A stretch of 14,091 nucleotides of DNA. It comes from an uncultured Bacteroidales bacterium. GTDB lineage: Bacteria > Bacteroidota > Bacteroidia > Bacteroidales > ML635J-15. This document shows positions 7,989 through 14,091 of this stretch, piece by piece. The notes under the pieces were generated by a model. That model worked only from the letters and a program-made list of their open reading frames with translations. It did no database searches and was not told the origin of the DNA. The translations under genes were made by a program, and so were the position numbers. Location of the stretch: contig CAJOEG010000035.1 of the NCBI GenBank assembly GCA_905233405.1, positions 1-14,091 on the forward strand, read 5' to 3'. Position 1 is the first letter of the stretch, and every line of letters starts with the position of its first letter.

Positions 7989-8492
7989 CTATCGTTCTAA
8001 TAAAATGGTTTTTATGCTGCTAGTTAATGGCTCTTCTATCTGTTTCGCTATGCATTCGGGAAAATCCGCTGTTGTCCATATTGTGTTTTCTTTTCCTGTG
8101 AAAAGCATTAGCCTTATGAAATATAGTTCTTTGCCATTGTTATCGTGCGATTTGAACTTGCATTTGTAGATAATGGCTTCGTTGCCGTTTTGCATTGAGG
8201 TTTCTTGCTTGCCAAGTGGTTCTAGTCCTTGTGATATTATGTATTTGTCTGTAATTGCAGATGTTATGCGTCTGAAGTTGCGGCTTGTGACAATCTGTAT
8301 TTGTATGGAAGTCATTGAGCCTTGGTGGAAAATCTTGTTAGATGCAGTGTCGCATTCGAAATGCTTTGGCGGTATTATTGAAATGTCGTGCAGTTTGATT
8401 CGTTGGTTCAAAGAGTCGTTTTGTGCGTTTGCTGGCAATGCAACTGCGAGGGCAAATGTTATTATTAGCAATATGTGAAGCTTCTGTTTCAT
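7989..8492 (-). CDS. Small secreted protein of unknown function
   Basis: A 167-residue protein starting MKQKLHILLIITFALAVALP with probable signal cleavage after ANA (ANA-QND). The mature part is about 145 residues of mixed alpha/beta character with two cysteines. Its architecture (an early I-I-P-P-x-x-F, a middle G-N-E-A-I-I-Y-K strand, and a late W-T-T-A-D-F-P followed by a helical tail ending S-S-I-K-T-I-L) reminds me of small PsbP/Mog1-like secreted proteins, but this is only an impression. An upstream in-frame ATG at 8516 would give 175 residues and the frame is open further still, but only the 8492 ATG gives a clean signal peptide. It is divergent from the tripeptidyl peptidase gene and upstream of the porP-like gene on the same strand, with its own promoter and a terminator-like leader hairpin. 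No function is assigned. Confidence 0.8.
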   Translation of the reverse strand: MKQKLHILLIITFALAVALPANAQNDSLNQRIKLHDISIIPPKHFECDTASNKIFHQGSMTSIQIQIVTSRNFRRITSAITDKYIISQGLEPLGKQETSMQNGNEAIIYKCKFKSHDNNGKELYFIRLMLFTGKENTIWTTADFPECIAKQIEEPLTSSIKTILLER

Positions 8493-8500
8493 CTCTTTGC

Positions 8501-8531
8501 AAAAAAATATGGGCATCAAGCAATACCCATA
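8501..8531 (-). promoter_or_regulatory. Terminator-like hairpin in a 5' leader (candidate attenuator)
   Basis: On the minus strand TATGGGTA (8531-8524) pairs with TGCCCATA (8515-8508) over 8 bases with one G-U, closed by an 8-base loop and followed directly by seven T residues (8507-8501). It lies between a good promoter (8591-8562) and the ATG at 8492, so transcripts would meet it within about 50 bases. The form is that of an intrinsic terminator; no alternative antiterminator pairing or ligand domain is evident. Confidence 0.55.
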
Positions 8532-8561
8532 CACAAAACTCTTACTCAAAAACAATCGCTG

Positions 8562-8591
8562 CAAAGGTAAGACTTTTGTTTTAATTAACAA
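8562..8591 (-). promoter_or_regulatory. Promoter of the small secreted protein gene
   Basis: Minus strand: TTG (8591-8589), a 19-base spacer, then TACCTTTG (8569-8562), again matching TTG-N19-TAnnTTTG. The expected transcript start lies near 8555, giving a leader of about 60 bases that includes the hairpin at 8508-8531. Confidence 0.75.
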
Positions 8592-8737
8592 TGAGCTGTT
8601 GAAAAGATTTTTTGTGATTTTTTTGTGATGTGAGGTTGTCGCTTCTTTATGTTGTTGGTTATTAGTTTGTTGCTTCTGGTGTTCTTTCACTCATTTTATG
8701 TTTGTGTATAATACTTTCCTTAAAATAATTAATAGGT

Positions 8738-8769
8738 GTGCCGTGGAGTGCTATAATTATTTATTTTTG
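8738..8769 (+). promoter_or_regulatory. Candidate promoter of the tripeptidyl peptidase gene
   Basis: TATTTTTG (8762-8769) matches the -7 consensus TAnnTTTG. The upstream element is only an approximate TGTG (8737-8740) with a 21-base spacer. The start codon follows 21 bases later, leaving a very short leader. Confidence 0.5.
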
Positions 8770-8790
8770 CATAATAAAAAATAAGCGAAA

Positions 8791-10944
8791 ATGGTAAGAA
8801 AAGTAGTATTTGTAATTTCGTTGTTGGCTTGCCTTCTGCCTTTTTATGTGGGTGCGCAGACCAAATCTTTGACAATTGATGATGCCGTAGTAGGCGTATG
8901 GCGTGAGTATTATCCTGAAATGATTTACGGATTGCAGATTCGTCCCGATACCAAGACTTGTACAAAGTGGGATGGTCGTAACCTGGTGGAATTTTCATTC
9001 GACAATAAGAAGTCGTCCACGTTGTTTACATTGGAGGAATTAGTTTCTGAACTTAAGAAAAATGGCTTTGCTCCATCAAGGTCTTATCCCGAATATTCTT
9101 GGCTTTCCAAGAATGAGATGGAGATTCATGTAGGCAATAATGTTTGTGTTTTTGATGTGGTAAAAAAGACGCTTAAGTCGGCTGCTAAGTGTGACGATGA
9201 TGTCGAGAATGCAACCTATTGTGCGGCGAATTCAAGTATTGCATATACGGTTGACAACAATCTTCTCATTAGGTCTGGCAGTAAGATTATGAAAGTCAGC
9301 GACGAAAAGGACAGCAACATCGTTTATGGCCAGACCGTTCACCGTAACGAGTTTGGTATTGATGGTGGAATTTTCTGGTCGCCAAAGGGCAATTACTTGG
9401 CTTTCTACCGCAAGGACAACAGCAAGGTTTCTGATTACCCGATAGTTGACGTGAACGAGCGCGTGGCAAAGTTGAAGCCAGAAAAGTACTGCATGGCTGG
9501 AATGGACAGCGAAGAGGTTATGATTGGAGTGTTCAACATGGCTACGCAGAAGATAACCTACCTTGAGGTGGACGGACCTAAAGACCAGTTTCTTACTATG
9601 GTGACTTGGAGTCCGGATGAGAAGTCTATTTATGTCGGCGTTCTCAACCGCGAGCAGAACCATTTGCAGATGCGTCGTTACAATGCCACAACAGGAAAGT
9701 TCGAGAAACTTCTGTTCGAGGAGAAGAACGACCGTTATGTTGAGCCTCAGCAACCGCTTACTTTCTTGCCCAACGACCCCGAAAAGTTCATCTATTGGTC
9801 GCGCAAGGATGGCTACTGGCACCTATACCTATATAATATAGATGGCAAGCAGATTTCGCAGATTACAAAAGGCGAATTCGAAGTGCAGGAAATTTGTGGC
9901 TTCGCAAATAAGAATCAAGATATTATCATAAAGGCTAATAAGGAAACTCCGATTGACTTCACGATTTATAAGGTCAACATCGCTTCTGGAAATATGACTT
10001 TGATTTCTGGTAATAGTGGAAGCCATGATGCTATACTTTCAAGCGATGGCGAGTATTTCATCGATTCTTACGAATCGACAACAGTTCCTCGTGAATATGT
10101 TCTTTACCAGACTTCTACCGGAAAGAAAATTTCAACCTTGTTGACGGCAGAAAATCCTCTTGCTAAATTCAATATGCCTACGGTGAAAATCGGAACGCTC
10201 AAGGCTGATGATGGAAAGACCGACCTGTATTATCGTCTTATCACTCCGCCTGATTTCGATTCTAACAAGAAATATCCTGCTATAGTTTATGTCTATGGAG
10301 GTCCACATGCTCAGATGATTACAAATTCGCGCTTCGGTGGTGCTGCTGGCTGGGATATGTATATGGCGCAGAATGGCTATGTTATGTTCACTCTTGACAA
10401 CCGTGGTTCGGCTAACCGTGGCTTCGAGTTCGAAAGTTGCATACACAGGCAGCTTGGTACTGTTGAGACACGCGACCAGTTGACCGGTGTTGAGTTCCTG
10501 AAGACTCTCGGCTATGTTGATATGGACAGGCTTGGCGTTCACGGATGGAGTTTCGGCGGTTTTATGACCACTACGCTTATGACCGACTGTGCCGACATCT
10601 TTAAGGTTGGTGTTGCTGGCGGACCGGTTATCGACTGGAAATACTACGAGGTGATGTATGGCGAGCGTTACATGGACACTCCACAGGAGAACCCCGAAGG
10701 TTACGAGAAAGCAAGTCTGCTCAACAAGACCGACAAGCTCAAAGGTCGTCTGATGATTATCCACGGATGCATCGACCCCGTTGTGGTATGGCAGCATAGC
10801 TTGCAGTTCCTCAACAAGTGCATCGAAAATAAGGTGCTGGTTGACTATTTCGTTTATCCGAACCATGAGCACAATGTCCGTGGACTTGACAGGGTTCACT
10901 TGATGAGGACAGTTACAAGGTATTTCGATGACCATCTGAAATAA
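8791..10944 (+). CDS. ptpA: Prolyl tripeptidyl peptidase-like S9B serine peptidase
   Basis: A 717-residue secreted peptidase. A signal peptide (VVFVISLLACLLPFYVGA, then QT) is followed by an eight-bladed-propeller-type region (about 40-470) and an alpha/beta hydrolase domain (about 480-717). Catalytic residues are S587 in GWSFGG, D662 in HGCIDPVVVW and H694 in NHEHNVRG. The spacings of 75 and 32 residues equal those I recall for Porphyromonas gingivalis prolyl tripeptidyl peptidase (S603, D678, H710), and E620 (YYEVMYGER) matches its third anchoring Glu. Segments such as VYVYGGPHAQ, NRGSANRG and MDTPQENPEGYE are also near-identical to that enzyme as remembered. The reaction is release of N-terminal tripeptides from substrates with proline at position three, used in protein and peptide nutrition. 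The N-terminal anchor reads N186-E187-F188 where DPP4-type enzymes have Glu-Glu, so dipeptidyl activity is less likely. It has its own promoter and a strong terminator. Confidence 0.92.
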   Translation: MVRKVVFVISLLACLLPFYVGAQTKSLTIDDAVVGVWREYYPEMIYGLQIRPDTKTCTKWDGRNLVEFSFDNKKSSTLFTLEELVSELKKNGFAPSRSYPEYSWLSKNEMEIHVGNNVCVFDVVKKTLKSAAKCDDDVENATYCAANSSIAYTVDNNLLIRSGSKIMKVSDEKDSNIVYGQTVHRNEFGIDGGIFWSPKGNYLAFYRKDNSKVSDYPIVDVNERVAKLKPEKYCMAGMDSEEVMIGVFNMATQKITYLEVDGPKDQFLTMVTWSPDEKSIYVGVLNREQNHLQMRRYNATTGKFEKLLFEEKNDRYVEPQQPLTFLPNDPEKFIYWSRKDGYWHLYLYNIDGKQISQITKGEFEVQEICGFANKNQDIIIKANKETPIDFTIYKVNIASGNMTLISGNSGSHDAILSSDGEYFIDSYESTTVPREYVLYQTSTGKKISTLLTAENPLAKFNMPTVKIGTLKADDGKTDLYYRLITPPDFDSNKKYPAIVYVYGGPHAQMITNSRFGGAAGWDMYMAQNGYVMFTLDNRGSANRGFEFESCIHRQLGTVETRDQLTGVEFLKTLGYVDMDRLGVHGWSFGGFMTTTLMTDCADIFKVGVAGGPVIDWKYYEVMYGERYMDTPQENPEGYEKASLLNKTDKLKGRLMIIHGCIDPVVVWQHSLQFLNKCIENKVLVDYFVYPNHEHNVRGLDRVHLMRTVTRYFDDHLK

Positions 10945-10965
10945 AAATAGGATTTGACTTTAATG

Positions 10966-10994
10966 GCTGCCGTGAATTTCGGCAGCTTTTTTTT
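10966..10994 (+). terminator. Intrinsic terminator after the tripeptidyl peptidase gene
   Basis: GCTGCCG (10966-10972) and CGGCAGC (10980-10986) form a perfect 7-bp GC-rich stem with a 7-base loop, followed by eight T residues (10987-10994). It lies 21 bases after the stop codon. Confidence 0.93.
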
Positions 10995-11257
10995 ATGTAT
11001 ATGTGTACTTGTGAATGTGCTGTTAACAAATTTGTTGGAAATACTTAATAATTTTTTTGCATTGTCAATAAAAAGTGTTTTCTTTGTCTGGTTTTTTGTA
11101 ATAAAGGTAATTGTACCCATATTGCAGAAAATTGTGGTTATAAATTTATGTATAACAGATATTTAGAACATAAGAGTAAATTAAGGAAGAGCGTGCATTT
11201 AACCGAGGACGGTGCGCGTTTTCAGGAAATTTATGTCTTCGATTTTTCAGAATTGTT
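10995..11257 (+). other. AT-rich spacer and leader before the repeat protein gene
   Basis: With the terminator this makes a 313-base gene-free stretch. It is strongly AT-rich. It contains a perfect 12-base palindrome AACAAATTTGTT (11025-11036), a near-promoter TAAATTTA (11141-11148), and a short hairpin in which ACCG/CGGT (11202-11205, 11210-11213) and, outside a bulge, GCGTGC/GCGCGT (11191-11196, 11214-11219, two G-U pairs) can pair. No full TAnnTTTG box with a TTG 19 bases upstream was found, so the promoter of the downstream gene is unassigned. Small open frames here are AT-rich and hydrophobic and are not credible genes. Confidence 0.5.
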
Positions 11258-14091
11258 ATGAGAAGAAGTTTTATTTTAATTTGTGTGGCATTGCTACTGT
11301 CAATGTTTGCCAATGCCCAAAGTTTCACAATCACAGCAACTGCTGGTGAAAATGGAACAATCGATCCATCTGGCGCAGTTACGGTTGTAGAAGGAGAAGA
11401 TCAGGCTTTCTCAATTACAGCAAGCACAGGCTACAGAATTGCGAGCGTATTGGTTGATGATGAGGAGGCTAAAAATGATCTTGTTGAAGGTGTGTATACA
11501 TTCACATCAGTTGATGCAGACCATACCATTGCAGCAACATTCGAGGAAATACCTCAATATACGATTACGGTAGCATCAAACAACGATGAATTCGGTTCTG
11601 TAACAGGTGGCGGAACATACTACGAAGACGAAACTGTAACTCTCACTGCAGTTCCATCAGAACATTATCATTTCGTAAAGTGGAACGATGAGAACACCGA
11701 CAATCCTCGAGAAATAACAGTTACGGAAACCGTAACCTATACCGCAACATTCGAGGAAGATCCGCATTACACGATAACAGTAGAGTCGAACAATGACGAG
11801 TATGGAACAGTATCCGGCGGCGGTTCATATTATGCAGGAGAAACTGTAAGCATTTCTGCGACGGCAGCTGAACATTATCATTTCGTAAAGTGGAACGATG
11901 AGAACACCGACAATCCACGAGAAATAACAGTTACGGAAACCGTAACCTATACCGCAACATTCGAGGAAGATCCGCATTACACTATAACAGTAGAGTCGAA
12001 CAATGACGAGTATGGAACAGTATCCGGCGGCGGTTCATATTATGCAGGAGAAACCGTAAGCATTTCCGCGACGGCAGCTGAACATTATCATTTTGTAAAG
12101 TGGAACGATGAGAACACCGACAATCCACGAGAAATAACAGTTACTGAAACCGTAACCTATACCGCAACATTCGAGGAAGATCCGCATTACACTATAACAG
12201 TATTGTCGAACAATGACGAGTATGGAACAGTATCCGGCGGCGGTTCGTATTATGCAGGAGAAACCGTAAGCATTTCCGCGACAGCAGCTGAACACTACCA
12301 TTTTGTAAAGTGGAACGATGAGAACACCGACAATCCACGAGAAATAACAGTTACTGAAACCGTAACCTATACCGCCACATTCGAGGAAGATCCACATTAC
12401 ACTATAACAGTAGAGTCGAACAATGACGAGTATGGAACAGTATCCGGCGGCGGTTCGTATTATGCAGGAGAATCCGTAAGCATTTCCGCGACAGCAGCTG
12501 AACATTATCATTTCGTAAAGTGGAACGATGAGAACACCGACAATCCACGAGAAATAACAGTTACAGGAACTGCAACTTATACAGCAACATTCGAGGCAGA
12601 TCCAGTAGATACTTACACAATCACAGCAACAGCTGGTGTTGGCGGTTCAATTACTCCAGCTAGCGCAATTGTAGAAGAAGGTGCTAATCATACTGTATAT
12701 ATCATAGCTAATGATGGATATCGTATTGAAAGAGTAATTGTTGATGTAGAAACAAATGTTACTTCTGAGGTTGTAAATGGTGCATATACTTTTGAAAATG
12801 TAACAGCAGATCATTCTATAGAGGCTACATTTGCAGAAATACCAGTAGGTCCATATTTTGAATTTGTAGATCTTCAAGAATCCTATAGTGTAGGTGACTC
12901 TGTTAAGTTTGCAATTAAGGTTCATTCTAATGGAAATGTCGATAACCTTTGTGCTGTAGATTATAAGATTAAATATAGTTCTAATGTCAATGGCAATCCT
13001 TCTATGAATCTTTCTGATTTGTCAAGATATGGAATGTTCTCTTACGACATTAGTCTTTCAAATGGAACAGTTCTCACAACTCCTATTTCAAGAGGTTCAG
13101 GAACTTTCTCTACAAATGTTGAATACAATAATTCGACCTATGATATAAGTGCATTTACGCTTGGCCTTCTTGATAATGATTGTGTAAATAGGAATAGACC
13201 TGTCGATTTTGATATGGTATTTACTAGATCTGGTAAATACCAATTCACAGTGTCGCTAGCTACTTGTTCTAATGGTGGTGATGCAATAGGAACTTCTTTT
13301 GTCGCAGAAAATTGCGATGGTATGACTCATTATGATAGATATGCAAATACTTGTACAAATAAGACTGTGGTAAAGGAATATGTTTTCACAATGAAGTTAC
13401 AGGGTGCCAATGCATGTACTGTCACTACTAGTGTTCCGGATGGACATGGTACAATATCTCCTGAAGGCACAACTGTCGTGTCTGCAGGTCAGGATCTTGA
13501 ATTAATATTCACTCCAGACGAGAATTACGAACTCGATAGCTTATTAGTTAATGGCGTTACGAAATACCCGGCTATTGATGGATCAGTTTCCGTTGTTGAT
13601 AACCATTATACTCTTACAAATATTAGATCGAATCAGGATGTTGTTGCTAAGTTCAGAGACGTTAGACCTTACTACAATATACACGTGGAAATCGAAACTG
13701 CTGGTGGTTCTGTAACTCCGACTGATACAACGGTTGTTGCTGGCTCTGATGTTACTTTGAGTATTATGCCGAACCAAGGATTCCACATTTCACAGCTTGA
13801 GGTAGATGGTAATATTGTTATTGATTACGCTTCTACAGAAATAGTATTTAGAAATGTAAATTCTGATCACCATATCAAAATTTCATTCTTCCCCAACTCT
13901 GTTGAAGAAAATATGTTTGCAAACTTGAGCATATACCCGAATCCAAATAACGGACAGTTCACTATTAGCTCTGATGATTTCGAGGGCGATGTTACATTCC
14001 AGATATTCAGCGTAAGCGGTGCTGTTATGGATGAGGTGTCAGTTAGCGGAGAAAAGACCGTAAACTTTGACAAGTCGTTGCCTGCAGGAAC
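11258..14091 (+). CDS. T9SS-secreted InlB-like repeat protein, 3'-partial
   Basis: The frame is open from ATG 11258 to the window edge (944 codons and more). A signal peptide (MRRSFILICVALLLSMFANA, then QS) is followed by beta-repeat modules of two kinds. Type A (DHTIAATF-ending, with G-T-I-x-P-S-G and G-Y-R-I) lies at about residues 22-98, 450-528, 719-803 and 804-885. Type B, a 70-residue InlB-like unit (YTITV, GTVSGGG, FVKWND, TYTATFEE), is repeated five times at 99-448. Residues 529-718 form a different, cysteine-containing beta-rich domain that I do not recognise. From about 886 a T9SS type A sorting domain begins (NLSIYPNPNNGQFTI, then VTFQIFSVSG); its end lies beyond the window. Such proteins are exported across the outer membrane, the sorting domain is removed, and the rest is anchored or released. 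An adhesin or structural surface role is inferred from the repeats only; no enzyme domain is visible. The long AT-rich spacer and strong upstream terminator suggest independent transcription. Confidence 0.92.
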   Translation, partial: MRRSFILICVALLLSMFANAQSFTITATAGENGTIDPSGAVTVVEGEDQAFSITASTGYRIASVLVDDEEAKNDLVEGVYTFTSVDADHTIAATFEEIPQYTITVASNNDEFGSVTGGGTYYEDETVTLTAVPSEHYHFVKWNDENTDNPREITVTETVTYTATFEEDPHYTITVESNNDEYGTVSGGGSYYAGETVSISATAAEHYHFVKWNDENTDNPREITVTETVTYTATFEEDPHYTITVESNNDEYGTVSGGGSYYAGETVSISATAAEHYHFVKWNDENTDNPREITVTETVTYTATFEEDPHYTITVLSNNDEYGTVSGGGSYYAGETVSISATAAEHYHFVKWNDENTDNPREITVTETVTYTATFEEDPHYTITVESNNDEYGTVSGGGSYYAGESVSISATAAEHYHFVKWNDENTDNPREITVTGTATYTATFEADPVDTYTITATAGVGGSITPASAIVEEGANHTVYIIANDGYRIERVIVDVETNVTSEVVNGAYTFENVTADHSIEATFAEIPVGPYFEFVDLQESYSVGDSVKFAIKVHSNGNVDNLCAVDYKIKYSSNVNGNPSMNLSDLSRYGMFSYDISLSNGTVLTTPISRGSGTFSTNVEYNNSTYDISAFTLGLLDNDCVNRNRPVDFDMVFTRSGKYQFTVSLATCSNGGDAIGTSFVAENCDGMTHYDRYANTCTNKTVVKEYVFTMKLQGANACTVTTSVPDGHGTISPEGTTVVSAGQDLELIFTPDENYELDSLLVNGVTKYPAIDGSVSVVDNHYTLTNIRSNQDVVAKFRDVRPYYNIHVEIETAGGSVTPTDTTVVAGSDVTLSIMPNQGFHISQLEVDGNIVIDYASTEIVFRNVNSDHHIKISFFPNSVEENMFANLSIYPNPNNGQFTISSDDFEGDVTFQIFSVSGAVMDEVSVSGEKTVNFDKSLPAG
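11552..12601 (+). repeat. Five tandem 210-bp repeats (70 residues each)
   Basis: Units start at 11552, 11762, 11972, 12182 and 12392 with an exact 210-base period and no indels. Units 2 and 3 differ at 5 of 210 bases, all silent; units 3 and 4 differ at 7, with one amino-acid change (E to L at residue 316). Unit 1 is diverged in its first half but nearly identical from 11660 on; unit 5 diverges again in its last 40 bases or so. The encoded unit is acidic and InlB-like. Confidence 0.95.

Noticed and set aside
7826..8548. 13-base direct repeat AAACTCTTACTCA at 7826-7838 and 8536-8548, at the porP-like start and in the upstream gene's leader
   Set aside because: One or so chance matches of 13 bases are expected in a window of this size, and one copy is part of the signal-peptide coding sequence.
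8493..8690. N-terminal extension of the small secreted protein (open frame to 8690)
   Set aside because: The extension would include the promoter and leader hairpin and bury the signal peptide; the ATG at 8492 gives a normal exported protein.
10132..10935. 267-residue minus-strand open frame inside the S9 peptidase gene
   Set aside because: It overlaps the catalytic domain on the sense strand; it is a by-product of codon bias.
10954..11166. Hydrophobic small plus-strand open frame resembling a membrane protein
   Set aside because: It runs through the intrinsic terminator and AT-rich spacer; T-rich codons give Phe/Leu/Val by default, and no credible start region is present.
12035..12511. Long minus-strand open frame across the tandem repeats
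   Set aside because: It is a periodic mirror of the repeat array in the opposite frame (Cys/Tyr/Ile-rich, repeating every 70 residues) and lies wholly within the sense gene, which has a signal peptide and sorting domain.
11552..12601. CRISPR array or other spaced repeat
   Set aside because: Units are contiguous 210-base coding repeats in a single open frame, with no unique spacers.

Overview
The window looks like chromosomal DNA from a member of the Bacteroidota, most likely the order Bacteroidales. Three things point there: promoters of the TTG-N19-TAnnTTTG type with no Shine-Dalgarno sequences, parts of a type IX secretion system (T9SS: a PorP/SprF-family protein and a secreted protein ending in a YPNP-type sorting domain), and an S9 peptidase very close to the Porphyromonas prolyl tripeptidyl peptidase. 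No tRNA, rRNA, CRISPR array, insertion sequence or phage gene is visible.

Layout. Bases 1-2040 hold the 3' part of a large protein with four SPOR-like repeats; its start lies upstream of the window. Bases 2083-6774 form a tight plus-strand operon: a candidate promoter and leader hairpin, then lon (ATP-dependent protease), a U32-family protein of the TrhP/UbiU RNA- or quinone-hydroxylase type, and a class I SAM-dependent methyltransferase of the RlmI type. Both junctions are one-base TAATG stop/start overlaps, so the three proteins are probably made in a translationally coupled way. The methyltransferase gene contains an in-frame REP-like palindromic element. A strong hairpin (6852-6873) separates this operon from two minus-strand genes: porP/sprF-like (6898-7839) and a small secreted protein of unknown function (7989-8492). 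Each of these has its own well-formed promoter, and the second also has a terminator-like hairpin in its leader.

From 8738 the plus strand resumes with the secreted prolyl tripeptidyl peptidase gene (8791-10944) and its intrinsic terminator. A 263-base AT-rich spacer follows. Last comes a very large secreted protein (11258 to beyond the window end) made of InlB-like beta repeats, five of them a 70-residue tandem array almost identical at DNA level, an unrecognised central domain, and the start of a T9SS type A C-terminal sorting domain.

The right half is therefore themed on the cell envelope and secretion (PorP-like protein, periplasmic or surface peptidase, T9SS-exported repeat protein). 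The left half is housekeeping (protein quality control and probable RNA modification). The most noteworthy points are the recently homogenised repeat block with sharp edges, the palindrome inside the methyltransferase gene, the possible attenuator in front of the small secreted protein, and the coupled lon-U32-methyltransferase operon.
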